A stretch of DNA of 19,284 nt from positions 1 through 19,284 of the forward strand of contig CAMQJB010000040.1 in assembly GCA_947002045.1 (NCBI GenBank). The letters run 5' to 3'. Below the pieces are notes generated by a model. That model was given only the letters and a program-made list of their open reading frames with translations, was not told where the DNA came from and did not search any database. Position 1 is the stretch's first letter; every line of letters begins with the position of its first letter. This document shows, piece by piece, positions 6,926 to 15,141 of this stretch. This stretch comes from an uncultured Collinsella sp. GTDB taxonomy: Bacteria > Actinomycetota > Coriobacteriia > Coriobacteriales > Coriobacteriaceae. The translations under genes were made by a program, and so were the position numbers.

Positions 6926-8198
6926 GAACCTCCCTGCGTGCATGGACCAAGCCGGAATCATCGACTCCGATGATAGCAACATCGAGCAGGCACGGGGCTG
7001 TAAGTCCACAGGTATCGTCAAGACGGGCATGATGGAACGAGCCGAGCGTCAGGTTGTCACCATACTCGAGCACGGCACGCTCGACCGTGCCCACGCGACG
7101 ACGAGCGTCGGCAATAGCGAGCTCCTGTGCGGCGGCCCGCATACGGCGGCTGCGCTCGGCCATAACCTCGGGTGGCACCTGGTCGGGCATGTCGGCAGCA
7201 AGGGTACCGGGACGCTTGCTGTAGCGGAACACGTGCATACGCGAGAAAACCACACGGCGGCACAGCGCCAGCGACTCCTCGAACTCCTCGTCCGTCTCAC
7301 CAGGAAAACCGACGATGACATCGCACGAAAGGGACGCCTGGGGCAAGTTGGCGCGAATCATACGCACCGTGTCCTCAAAGGCCTCGGCGCTATAGGGACG
7401 GCCCATGCGATGCAGGGTCGCCGTGCAGCCGGACTGCACGGGCAGGTGCAAAAACGGGGCGATACGCTGCGGGTAGCGCGCCATAACCTTAAGCAGGCGC
7501 TCGGAGATATCCATGGGCTCGACCGAGGAAATGCGCACATGCGGAATAGACGTGCGCTCCATGATGGCCTCGAGCAGCTCATCGATTTCGACGTGCTCGT
7601 CGGTCGCGCTCTTGCCATCGTAGGCACCCAGGTTCACACCGGTCAGCACCACCTCGGGCACGCCGGCCTCCTGGGCCTCGCGAACTTGCTCGAGCACGGA
7701 CTCGACGGGCACGGAGCGCTCGGGGCCGCGCGCCTTCCACACAATGCAATAGGTGCAGCGATGGTTGCAGCCGTCCTGAATCTTCACGCCCAGGCGAGAG
7801 CGACCGAGCGCATCGACCACCTCACCATCGCTGCAGGCGGGAACACTATCGGACTCAACGCCCAGCACCTCGCAGACACGATCGGCGACATCTATCTTGG
7901 ACGGCTCGGCAATCACGCGATCCGAAAGCTCCGACAGCTCCTCGGGATGCAAATTGACCACGCATCCGGTCACGAGCACATAGGGCTCGTTTGGATGGGC
8001 CAGCGCATGACGGACGGCCTTACGGGTCTTGGCCTCGGCCTCGCCCGTAACGGCACAAGTGTTAATGACGATCAGATCGGCATCCTGGGGCTCCACAATA
8101 GCAAAGCCCAGGCGCATAAGATCGGCAGTGATACGGTCAGACTCAACCCGGTTGACACGGCAACCGAGGTTGACGACGGAAATATGGGGTGCGAGCAC
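6906..8198 (-). CDS. mtaB: tRNA t6A37 methylthiotransferase MtaB
   Basis: MtaB is a radical-SAM methylthiotransferase that converts t6A37 to ms2t6A37 in tRNAs decoding ANN codons. The 430-residue product has the N-terminal MTTase domain with cluster cysteines C13 (LGCRVN), C48 (NTCAVT) and C79 (VTGC), the radical-SAM motif CNHRCTYC (C144, C148, C151), and a C-terminal TRAM-like domain. LGCRVN and the neighbourhood favour MtaB over MiaB or RimO. The start is GTG (8198) with TAAGGAG 7 nt upstream, overlapping the dnaJ stop; the gap to dnaJ is 9 nt. In Bacillus mtaB also lies downstream of dnaJ, with prmA and rsmE between, both missing here. Confidence 0.94.
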   Translation of the reverse strand: MLAPHISVVNLGCRVNRVESDRITADLMRLGFAIVEPQDADLIVINTCAVTGEAEAKTRKAVRHALAHPNEPYVLVTGCVVNLHPEELSELSDRVIAEPSKIDVADRVCEVLGVESDSVPACSDGEVVDALGRSRLGVKIQDGCNHRCTYCIVWKARGPERSVPVESVLEQVREAQEAGVPEVVLTGVNLGAYDGKSATDEHVEIDELLEAIMERTSIPHVRISSVEPMDISERLLKVMARYPQRIAPFLHLPVQSGCTATLHRMGRPYSAEAFEDTVRMIRANLPQASLSCDVIVGFPGETDEEFEESLALCRRVVFSRMHVFRYSKRPGTLAADMPDQVPPEVMAERSRRMRAAAQELAIADARRRVGTVERAVLEYGDNLTLGSFHHARLDDTCGLTAPCLLDVAIIGVDDSGLVHARREVHGSLED

Positions 8199-8207
8199 GC
8201 GGGCTCC

Positions 8208-9356
8208 TTAATCGAGGATATCGTCGAGGGCACTCTTGATACGGTCGGTCACCGACTTCTTACCGGAAGCGACGTCATCGCCCATCTCATCGGCAAAAGC
8301 ACGGAGCAGCTCGCGCTGCTTATTGGAAAGATTGGTGGGAACGACCACGCGCAGTTGCACGATCAGGCGGCCACGCGAACCGCCACCGCCAATGCGCGGC
8401 ATGCCGTAATTATTGACGCTCACGGTGTCGCCGTACTGGGCGCCGGCGGGAACCGTCACCTTAACGACCTCGTCGGGCATAATGCCCTCGACCTCGATCT
8501 CGCAGCCGAGCGCAGCCTGCGCAATCGAGATATCGCTCACCAGGTACAGGTCGTCCCCGTTGCGCTTAAAGCGCTCATGGTCGGCAACGCGCACGTTGAC
8601 AATCAGGTCGCCCGAAGGCTCGCCGCGAAGGCCGGCCTCGCCAAAGCCGCTCACGCGCAGCTGGCGACCGGTCGAAACGCCGGCGGGAATATCGATGTCG
8701 ATCTTTTCGTGCGAAGGCGTACGGCCTTGACCGTCGCAGGTCTCGCAGGGATGATCGATAACCGTGCCCTCGCCATGGCAGTCGGGGCAAGGCGAGGAAG
8801 ACTGAACCTGGCCCAAAAACGATCGCTGAACCGTCGTGACGTAGCCCGTACCGTGGCAGCGGCCGCACTGCTTTTCCTGTGCGCCCTCTGCCCTACCGGT
8901 GCCATTGCAGTCCTCGCAAGGAGCAAGGCGGTCATAGCTGATTGTCTTTTTGCAGCCGAGCGCCGCCTCCTCGAGCGTCACCGAAAGCGAGATGGCCATG
9001 TCTCGTCCGCGACGACGCTCACGACGGCTGCGGGCGCCACCGCCGGCACCGCCGCCAAAGAACGACGAGAACAAGTCGTCCATGCCCATGCCACCAAAGA
9101 TATCGTTGATATCGACGTAGCCCGAACCACCAGGGCCGTCGGCAGTGCCGTAACGGTCGTAGTTAGCACGCTTCTGCTCATCGGAAAGAACGGAATAGGC
9201 CTCGTTGAGCTCCTTGAACTTGGCCTCGGCCTCGGGGTCGTCCGAAACATCCGGATGTACGGTACGGGCCTTCTTTAGAAACGCACGCTTAATCGTCCGC
9301 GCGTCGGCATCCCTGTCGACGCCAAGCACCTCGTAGTAATCCCTATTTTCCGACAC
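8208..9356 (-). CDS. dnaJ: Chaperone DnaJ (type I J-protein)
   Basis: DnaJ is the co-chaperone that stimulates DnaK ATPase activity and delivers substrates. From the GTG at 9356 the product has 382 residues: J domain with HPD (34-36), a glycine-rich linker (about 75-110), four zinc motifs (CEDCNGTG 147-154, CGRCHGTG 164-171, CPDCHGEG 190-197, CETCDGQG 204-211), and complete C-terminal domains I and II. GTG 9356 is chosen because AAGGA lies about 9 nt upstream and MSENRDYYEVLGV matches family N-termini; a longer frame to 9422 does not. No CIRCE or HAIR element is visible in the 81-nt upstream gap. grpE and dnaK are not in the window. Confidence 0.96.
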   Translation of the reverse strand: MSENRDYYEVLGVDRDADARTIKRAFLKKARTVHPDVSDDPEAEAKFKELNEAYSVLSDEQKRANYDRYGTADGPGGSGYVDINDIFGGMGMDDLFSSFFGGGAGGGARSRRERRRGRDMAISLSVTLEEAALGCKKTISYDRLAPCEDCNGTGRAEGAQEKQCGRCHGTGYVTTVQRSFLGQVQSSSPCPDCHGEGTVIDHPCETCDGQGRTPSHEKIDIDIPAGVSTGRQLRVSGFGEAGLRGEPSGDLIVNVRVADHERFKRNGDDLYLVSDISIAQAALGCEIEVEGIMPDEVVKVTVPAGAQYGDTVSVNNYGMPRIGGGGSRGRLIVQLRVVVPTNLSNKQRELLRAFADEMGDDVASGKKSVTDRIKSALDDILD

Positions 9357-9437
9357 GACCGAATCCTTCCGACTTTCATTATTGTCACAGTGCGTCCTAT
9401 ACCCAAGCTGGGCCGACCGCAAACAAAGGGTTTGATG

Positions 9438-10541
9438 TTATTGCATTTGGTACGGCGAAAGCATGGCCCGTTGCGAGCAGCTTGCGAACCAAACCGACAC
9501 GAGCGCGAACATGAAGCCATTGGCAAAACCGTTGGCAAACTGCATCGCACCGCGCTTCCACCACAGCAGGCTGCGATGAAGCACACCGTCCGAAAGCACC
9601 ATGAACAGGCCCATGGTAAACGGAATAAAGCACATCACGGCAAAGGCCGAGAACACACCCGAGATGGCCGAGAGTACCAAAAACGGCGCTACGATGCCCA
9701 TCAGGTAAAAACCGGTACGAGCTTTGCCTTCCAAGCGCTCGGCCTCAACATGGGCGCGGCCGACCAGGTCGCCGCCCGCGGCACCGTTGGTGCCAGCATG
9801 ACCCATGCCGCCAATGCGGACCTCGTCGCCATCGTGCGTGCCGGCAGGAAACTCAATCGTCTGCTCGGAGGTTACGCGAGTACGACCGCTGCCGCCGCAA
9901 TCAGGGCAGGGATCGGCCACGACTTTACCGGAACCACCGCACTCGGGGCAGACCGACTGGAACGCACCCGCACCAAACAGGAAGGACAGGTCGACGTCGA
10001 TGTGGCCGCGGCCACCGCAGCTCGGGCAGGTATGGGCATGCTCAGACGAAACGGAGCCCGAGCCGCCGCAATGTCCGCACGTATCGAAACGCGTATAGCG
10101 GACGGTCTTGCGGGCACCGCCCTTGGCCTCCTTGGCGTCGAGTTTGATATCGACGACCACGTTGGCACCGTTCTCGGGATTATAGGCAGCCTGCCCACGA
10201 CGCTGCTGACCCCAGGCACCGCCAAAAGGAAAGCCGCCCTCAAAAGGATTGCCATAACCCGTGCTGCCGGCGTAGCCGCCACCATAGGGCGAAGCCGTAG
10301 GAGCACCGGCAAAGGGATTGCCCGAACGCATGGCGTCGTAGCGCGAACGCTTCTGCTCGTCCGAAAGCACGGCGTAGGCCTCGGAAACCTCTTTAAACTT
10401 TTCCTCGGCATCCGGCTCTTTGTTGACGTCCGGATGGAGCTTGCGGGCCTTTTGCTGGAAGGCCTTTTGAATATCACGCGAGGTGGCGTCCTTGGAGACA
10501 CCCAGAATCTCGTAGTAATCTTTTTCGTTCATCGTCGCCAT
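9438..10541 (-). CDS. J-domain/zinc-finger protein with membrane C-terminus
   Basis: This 367-residue protein begins as a normal type I DnaJ: J domain with HPD (36-38), a long Gly/Pro/Tyr-rich linker (about 72-120), the first part of C-terminal domain I, and four intact zinc motifs (155-162, 172-179, 198-205, 212-219). After the domain-I strand GGDLVGRAHV (256-265) the usual domain II and dimerisation region are missing. The chain instead continues with hydrophobic segments at about 277-297, 298-316 and 339-356, so it is probably anchored in the membrane with the J domain in the cytoplasm. The ATG at 10541 follows AGGAGG with a 9-nt spacer; the ATG at 10532 is an alternative. It sits between hemW and dnaJ. 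Function unknown; likely a specialised, membrane-localised DnaK partner (inference). Confidence 0.9.
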   Translation of the reverse strand: MATMNEKDYYEILGVSKDATSRDIQKAFQQKARKLHPDVNKEPDAEEKFKEVSEAYAVLSDEQKRSRYDAMRSGNPFAGAPTASPYGGGYAGSTGYGNPFEGGFPFGGAWGQQRRGQAAYNPENGANVVVDIKLDAKEAKGGARKTVRYTRFDTCGHCGGSGSVSSEHAHTCPSCGGRGHIDVDLSFLFGAGAFQSVCPECGGSGKVVADPCPDCGGSGRTRVTSEQTIEFPAGTHDGDEVRIGGMGHAGTNGAAGGDLVGRAHVEAERLEGKARTGFYLMGIVAPFLVLSAISGVFSAFAVMCFIPFTMGLFMVLSDGVLHRSLLWWKRGAMQFANGFANGFMFALVSVWFASCSQRAMLSPYQMQ

Positions 10542-10599
10542 GCGCGGCAACCTCCTGCTCACAGCAGCGTATATATTCCGGTAATTCTACCCGAGCGAC

Positions 10600-11832
10600 C
10601 TAAGCTAGATCCCAAAACAGCTCGAACAGAACATTTCCATCGAGCCAGCCCAGGTGGGTCGGCGCCAGACGAGCTCGAACATGACCCGCGACGACATCTG
10701 CCGAAGTGAAGGGTCCCCCATGGACCCCGAACGTCTCGGGCACCCAAGTGGCAAGACCCAATTCGAGTGCGCGATCGCAGGCAGCTGCCAGCTCATCGGC
10801 CGGGATGACACGAGCCGCGCGAACCAACAGGTCGGACGCGACACCGCGCGTCATGCGACAGGCGAGCATCAGGTCTTCGGCCGCAGCCTCGCGCTGCGAC
10901 AGATGTTCGGCCTCGAACGCCGTCGCGTCATCGTCGCGTTGCACCAGACGCACGCGGTGCGCATCGCCTCGAGAAGACACGCCGGGGAACAAACCTGCAA
11001 GACGGTCGAAATCCTCGGCGTCGAGCATGCCCGCGGCAGAACGACCCAGGCCCAGGTAGCCCCGTCCGGTCCAGTAGGCAATGTTATGGGCGCACTCATG
11101 GCCGTCGAGCGCATAGCTCGCCACCTCATAGGGGTGATAACCGGCCGCACCCAGGAGCTCGCGTGCCATATCCATGCAGGCGGCCTGAAAATCCTCGTCG
11201 GGCTCGAGCGACTCGTCGCGACACGCCATGAGGTAGAGCGGCGTGGCCTCCTCGAGCGTGAGCGGGTACACCGACACATGATGCGGCGCCGCCACCAGCA
11301 CGCCATCGAGCGTGCGCTTCCAACTCGCTGCGGTCTGCCCGGGAAGTCCGCACATAAGGTCGCACGACACGTCAAGCCCAGCGGTCTTGACTGTCGCGAT
11401 GGCGGCGAGCGCCCGATCGGCATCGTGAATACGGCCGATAGCGGTAAGTTCGGTGTTATCGAGCGTTTGCACGCCCAGAGAGACGCGTGTGACACCAACC
11501 TTGGCAAGTGCAGCGGCAAGCTCGGCGGTCAGCGACTCGGGATTGGCCTCGCAGGTAAACTCAACGGGGGCGCACCACGCACGAATACGCCGCGCCAGCT
11601 CCACCAGGCGCTCCCCCGCCAGCGACGGCGTACCGCCGCCAACATAGACGGTGCGGATCTGGTCAAGGGCACCAGCCTTGCCAAAAGCATCGAGACGCGC
11701 GAACAACTGCTCAAAATAGGCATCGAGCGCAGCGCTCAGATCACACGGAGCAAAACTGCGCGAGTCAAAGTCGCAGTACCGGCACTTTTGGGCGCAAAAC
11801 GGCACGTGCACGTACAGCGCGGTAACGGCCAC
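10600..11832 (-). CDS. hemW: Radical SAM heme chaperone HemW
   Basis: HemW binds heme and delivers it to respiratory-chain proteins; it was long annotated as oxygen-independent coproporphyrinogen III oxidase (HemN-like). The 410-residue product has the radical-SAM motif C13-x3-C17-x2-C20 followed by DF, which lacks the fourth cysteine of true HemN and so favours HemW. GGGTPS (65-70) and the HemW/HemN C-terminal stretch HNIAYWTGRGYLGLG follow. The start is GTG (11832) with GGAGG 7 nt upstream, only 2 nt after the dusB stop. In Bacillus hemW directly follows lepA; here dusB intervenes. Confidence 0.93.
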   Translation of the reverse strand: MAVTALYVHVPFCAQKCRYCDFDSRSFAPCDLSAALDAYFEQLFARLDAFGKAGALDQIRTVYVGGGTPSLAGERLVELARRIRAWCAPVEFTCEANPESLTAELAAALAKVGVTRVSLGVQTLDNTELTAIGRIHDADRALAAIATVKTAGLDVSCDLMCGLPGQTAASWKRTLDGVLVAAPHHVSVYPLTLEEATPLYLMACRDESLEPDEDFQAACMDMARELLGAAGYHPYEVASYALDGHECAHNIAYWTGRGYLGLGRSAAGMLDAEDFDRLAGLFPGVSSRGDAHRVRLVQRDDDATAFEAEHLSQREAAAEDLMLACRMTRGVASDLLVRAARVIPADELAAACDRALELGLATWVPETFGVHGGPFTSADVVAGHVRARLAPTHLGWLDGNVLFELFWDLA

Positions 11833-11834
11833 CC

Positions 11835-12878
11835 TTAAGCCTCCAGCGGATGAGGGGGCACCGATTCGCCGGCGGCAAGTGCGGCCTCGCAGGCCACCAC
11901 ATCGCGCTCGATCTCATCGACCAGCACCATAAACTCCTCGTATGTGGAACAGCGCACCACATGGGCACGCCAAGCGGCGGCATGGGGCATGCCTTTTAAG
12001 TACCAGCTTGCGTACGTGCGGGCACGCGACATGAGCGGCAGAAGCTCGTGCGTCAGCGTTAGGTGTTCACGCAGGGCGTCCAGGCGCTCGACGGAGCTGC
12101 GCGCCGGCACCGGTATGCCATCGAGCGCAAGGGCGCGAGCATCACCGAACACCCAGGGATTACCATAGATGCCGCGCGCGATAAACACCGCGCTGGCACC
12201 AGAACTGCGCAGATGCTCCGCGGCATCCTCGGCGCAGAACACATCGCCCGAACCAATCACGGGAATCTCGACGGCATCTGCGACCTCATCGACGACAGAC
12301 CAATCGGCCTGCCCCGTATAGAGCTGCGTGGCACAACGACCGTGCACGGCAACTGCGGAGGCGCCCGCCCCTTCGAGCATCTGGGCAAACGTTGCGGCGT
12401 TGCGGTCCTCGGCATAAAAACCCTTGCGGATCTTCACGGTCACGGGAACATGAGCCGCGCCCACAGCTGCCTCAACAATCTTCTCGGCCAGATCGGGTGT
12501 GCGCATAAGCGCCGAGCCCTCGCCCTTGGTAACGACCTTGCGGGCGGGGCATGCCATATTGATATCGATGAGCGACAGACGATCGCCCACACGATCCTCG
12601 ACGGCGGCGACGGCGCTCGCAAACTGCTCGGGCTTGGAGCCAAAGAGCTGCACGCAAATCTGCTGCTCCTCGTCGGCCGGCAGCACCAGGCGCCACGTTT
12701 TGTTGCTAGCATAGGCAAGGCCCGCCACGCTCACCATCTCGCTATAGGCGAGATTGGCACCGCGGCGACGGCACATGATGCGGTAGGCGGGGTCGGTCAC
12801 GCCCGCCATGGGAGCCATAAGGAACGGCTGCTCGGCATAGGCGCCCAGCAGCCGCAGACTATATTCGGAAAGCGCCAT
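11835..12878 (-). CDS. dusB: tRNA-dihydrouridine synthase (Dus family)
   Basis: This is an FMN-dependent enzyme that reduces uridines in the tRNA D-loop. The 347-residue product shows the FMN-binding N-terminus APMAGVTD (22-29), the catalytic cysteine C110 in DINMACPARKV (where NMGCP is usual), the conserved lysine in VTVKIRKG (146-153), HGR (179-181), GSGDV (209-213) and ARGIYGNPW (234-242). The sequence pattern fits the DusB subgroup, but the exact target uridine cannot be read from it. It begins 4 nt after the lepA stop with a weak ribosome binding site, and ends 2 nt before hemW, so the three genes are almost certainly cotranscribed and translationally coupled. Confidence 0.9.
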   Translation of the reverse strand: MALSEYSLRLLGAYAEQPFLMAPMAGVTDPAYRIMCRRRGANLAYSEMVSVAGLAYASNKTWRLVLPADEEQQICVQLFGSKPEQFASAVAAVEDRVGDRLSLIDINMACPARKVVTKGEGSALMRTPDLAEKIVEAAVGAAHVPVTVKIRKGFYAEDRNAATFAQMLEGAGASAVAVHGRCATQLYTGQADWSVVDEVADAVEIPVIGSGDVFCAEDAAEHLRSSGASAVFIARGIYGNPWVFGDARALALDGIPVPARSSVERLDALREHLTLTHELLPLMSRARTYASWYLKGMPHAAAWRAHVVRCSTYEEFMVLVDEIERDVVACEAALAAGESVPPHPLEA

Positions 12879-12882
12879 AGAC

Positions 12883-14694
12883 CTACTCGTCCACCTTGAG
12901 GATCGCCATAAAGGCCTCCTGCGGAACCTCGACAGAACCGATGGCCTTCATGCGTTTCTTGCCCTCTTTCTGCTTCTCGAGCAGTTTGCGCTTACGCGAG
13001 ATATCGCCGCCGTAGCACTTGGCAAGCACGTCCTTGCGACGCGCCTTGACGGTGGAGCGGGCAATGATCTTGTTGCCGATAGCACCCTGGATGGGAACCT
13101 CGAACAGCTGACGCGGAATGATTTCCTTGAGCTTGTCGCATAGACCGCGGGCAAGACCGTAGGCCTTGTCCTTGTGGACGATAAACGACAGCGCGTCCAC
13201 CTCGTCGCCCGAAAGCAAGATATCGAGCTTCACGAGCTCGGAGGGACGATACTCGTTGAACTCGTAGTCGAGCGAGGCATAGCCCTTGGTTCGGCTCTTG
13301 AGCTGGTCAAAGAAATCCAAGATGAGCTCGGCAAGCGGCATATCGAAGCGCATCTCGACCGACTTGCTCGTGAGATGGATCATGTCGGTAGTAATGCCGC
13401 GGTGCTCGATAGCGAGCTGCATGACGGCACCCGTATACTCGGGCGGGCAGATAATCTTGGCCTTGAGGTAGGGCTCCTCAATGCGCTCGATGCGCGTAGC
13501 CTCGGGCAGATCCTGCGGGCTGCGGACATCAATCATCTCGCCGTCAGTCTTGTAGACGTGATAGTCGACCGATGGACTCGTGGCAATGAGGTCAAGATTG
13601 AACTCGCGCTCCAGGCGTTCCTTGACGACTTCCATGTGCAGCAGGCCCAAGAAGCCCACGCGGAAGCCAAAGCCGAGCGCCACCGAGGTCTCGGGCTCCC
13701 ACACCAACGACGGGTCGTTGACGTGCAGCTTATCGAGCGCGTCACGCAGGTTCTCGTAGTCCTTGTTATCGATCGGGAACAGGCCCGTATAGACCATGGG
13801 CTTGGCCTCGCGGTAACCGGGAAGCGGCTCGGGGCAGGGATTCGACGCCCACGTGAGGGTATCGCCCACGCGAACGGCCTCGGGGTCCTTCAGGCCCGTG
13901 ACCACGTAGCCCACCTCGCCGACCGTCAGCGCATCGACCGGGGTCTCGGCGGGACGCTTGACGCCCACGCCATCGACCAAAAAGTCGCCCTTTGCCTGCA
14001 TCATGCGCAGGGTATCGCCCTTTTTGATGGAGCCGTCAAAGATGCGCACCGTGGCGACGACGCCACGATACTCGTCGAAGTACGAATCCAGGATGAGTGC
14101 CTTGAGCGGCGCGTTCGCATCGCCCTTGGGCGGAGAGATCAAAAAGACAATGGACTCCAGCAGATCGTGGATGCCCTCGCCGGTCTTGCCCGAGACACAC
14201 ACGGCATCATCGGCAGGAATCGCCAGGTCATCCTCGATCTCGGTCTTAACCTCGTCGGGATGAGCCGAGGGCAGGTCGATCTTGTTGATGGCCGGCACAA
14301 TGTCCAGATTGGCGTTCATGGCAAGCGTCGCGTTGGAGACGGTCTGTGCCTCGACGCCCTGTGTGGCGTCGACAACGAGCACCGCGCCCTCACAGGCTGC
14401 CAGCGAGCGCGAGACCTCATAGGTAAAGTCCACGTGACCCGGCGTATCGATCAGATTGAACTGATACGTCTCGCCATCGTCGGCGTCATAGGACACGCGA
14501 ACGGCATTGGACTTGATCGTGATGCCGCGCTCGCGCTCGATATCCATGGTGTCGAGCAGCTGCGACTCCATGTCGCGTTCGTCAACGGTATGGGTGAGCT
14601 CGAGGATGCGATCGCTGATCGTGGACTTGCCATGGTCGATGTGCGCAACGATTGAGAAGTTGCGGATGTGGGAAATGTCAATTGAAGTATTCAT
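12883..14694 (-). CDS. lepA: Elongation factor 4 (LepA)
   Basis: LepA is a ribosome-associated translational GTPase implicated in translation under stress and in 30S biogenesis. From the ATG at 14694 the product has 603 residues, the usual length, with G1 AHIDHGKS (17-24), G3 DTPGH (83-87), G4 NKID (137-140), EF-G-like domains and the LepA-specific C-terminal domain rich in KARRKDVLAKCYGGDISRK. An in-frame extension to 14754 would begin inside the rpsT terminator hairpin and is rejected. No clear Shine-Dalgarno sequence precedes the ATG, but a TAAGAT -10-like hexamer ends 7 nt upstream, so a leaderless transcript is possible. Confidence 0.97.
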   Translation of the reverse strand: MNTSIDISHIRNFSIVAHIDHGKSTISDRILELTHTVDERDMESQLLDTMDIERERGITIKSNAVRVSYDADDGETYQFNLIDTPGHVDFTYEVSRSLAACEGAVLVVDATQGVEAQTVSNATLAMNANLDIVPAINKIDLPSAHPDEVKTEIEDDLAIPADDAVCVSGKTGEGIHDLLESIVFLISPPKGDANAPLKALILDSYFDEYRGVVATVRIFDGSIKKGDTLRMMQAKGDFLVDGVGVKRPAETPVDALTVGEVGYVVTGLKDPEAVRVGDTLTWASNPCPEPLPGYREAKPMVYTGLFPIDNKDYENLRDALDKLHVNDPSLVWEPETSVALGFGFRVGFLGLLHMEVVKERLEREFNLDLIATSPSVDYHVYKTDGEMIDVRSPQDLPEATRIERIEEPYLKAKIICPPEYTGAVMQLAIEHRGITTDMIHLTSKSVEMRFDMPLAELILDFFDQLKSRTKGYASLDYEFNEYRPSELVKLDILLSGDEVDALSFIVHKDKAYGLARGLCDKLKEIIPRQLFEVPIQGAIGNKIIARSTVKARRKDVLAKCYGGDISRKRKLLEKQKEGKKRMKAIGSVEVPQEAFMAILKVDE

Positions 14695-14701
14695 GCGGAC
14701 T

Positions 14702-14707
14702 ATCTTA
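14702..14707 (-). promoter_or_regulatory. lepA: Candidate -10 box for a leaderless lepA mRNA
   Basis: TAAGAT on the minus strand ends 7 nt before the lepA ATG, so transcription would start at or next to the A of the start codon. There is no Shine-Dalgarno sequence in the 30 nt upstream, and the preceding terminator blocks much of the rpsT transcript. No good -35 is visible; the position expected for it falls inside the terminator stem. Leaderless mRNAs are common in Actinomycetota. Confidence 0.35.
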
Positions 14708-14717
14708 CCCGAGCGGT

Positions 14718-14756
14718 ACAAAAAATGGAGCCTGTTCCATAAAACAGGCTCCATTT
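14718..14756 (-). terminator. Rho-independent terminator of rpsT
   Basis: Perfect 14-bp arms (14723-14736 and 14743-14756; core ATGGAGCCTGTT) flank a 6-nt loop. On the minus strand a run of six T (14725-14720) overlaps and follows the end of the stem. It lies 34 nt past the rpsT stop and only 28 nt before the lepA start. Confidence 0.93.
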
Positions 14757-14790
14757 ATGCGCGTAATCTGTGTGGTGTGAAATTTACAAC

Positions 14791-15057
14791 TTAGGCGTTG
14801 ATGCTGTTCACGAGCTTGGCAAGACCGGACTTGCGGTTGGAAGCCTGGTTCTTGTGGATAACATGCTTGGCGGCAGCCATGTCGAGACGCTTGGTGACGG
14901 TCTTGAGGGCAGCCTGGGCCTTCTCGGCGTCGCCCTCGGCGACGGCGGACTGGACGTGCTTGGTCAGCGTCTTGAGCTCGGACTTGACAGCCTTGTTACG
15001 CATGCGAGCTGCCTCATTGGTGCGGATACGCTTCTTCTGAGACTTGATGTTTGCCAC
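14791..15057 (-). CDS. rpsT: 30S ribosomal protein S20
   Basis: S20 is a small, basic, helical protein that binds 16S rRNA early in 30S assembly. The 88-residue product shows the family pattern: ANIKSQKKRIRTNEAAR at the N-terminus, a long helix, and the C-terminal conserved region AAAKHVIHKNQASNRKSGLAK. The start is GTG at 15057 with AAAGGA (15067-15072) 9 nt upstream; an upstream in-frame extension to 15126 is not S20-like and lies in the leader. Isolated position with its own promoter and terminator suggests a mostly monocistronic transcript. Confidence 0.97.
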   Translation of the reverse strand: MANIKSQKKRIRTNEAARMRNKAVKSELKTLTKHVQSAVAEGDAEKAQAALKTVTKRLDMAAAKHVIHKNQASNRKSGLAKLVNSINA

Positions 15058-15127
15058 TTCTGGAGTTCCTTTCGAGTTCCTTGCAAAAAATGTATGACAC
15101 CTCTGAGACACGGTGAGGTCATGCAAG
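15058..15127 (-). promoter_or_regulatory. rpsT: Structured rpsT leader with duplicated SD-like motif
   Basis: On the minus strand CTTGCA (15122-15127) can pair with TGCAAG (15080-15085). Inside this, TGACCTC (15115-15121) pairs with GAGG-TG-TCA (15095-15103) around a 2-nt bulge. The sequence AAGGAACTC occurs twice (15074-15082 and 15063-15071), and the upstream copy overlaps the outer stem while the downstream copy is the likely ribosome binding site. S20 autoregulation is known in E. coli; whether this fold mediates it here is inference. Confidence 0.4.
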
Positions 15128-15132
15128 CGCCT

Positions 15133-15141
15133 ACTATAGCA
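15133..15141 (-). promoter_or_regulatory. rpsT: Extended -10 promoter of rpsT
   Basis: TGC followed by TATAGT on the minus strand forms an extended -10 element (5 of 6 matches to TATAAT). No matching -35 lies 16-18 nt upstream. Initiation about 7 nt downstream would give a leader of about 70 nt that begins at the outer arm of the leader hairpin. Confidence 0.6.

Noticed and set aside
6924..9278. 784-codon open frame on the plus strand
   Set aside because: It lies antisense to mtaB and dnaJ, has no family-like motifs, and reflects the codon bias of GC-rich genes on the minus strand.
9357..9437. Promoter or heat-shock operator before dnaJ (TATAGG with TTGCGG)
   Set aside because: The spacing is 15 nt and the matches are poor; no CIRCE or HAIR inverted repeat is present.
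9390..10709. 439-codon plus-strand open frame over the second J-protein
   Set aside because: Antisense to a protein with clear J and zinc-finger motifs; no independent support.
13174..14655. 493-codon plus-strand open frame over lepA
   Set aside because: Antisense to lepA; composition is typical of a reverse-frame shadow and no motif is seen.
14694..14754. Longer lepA start at 14754
   Set aside because: It would begin inside the rpsT terminator hairpin, and the extra residues are not LepA-like.
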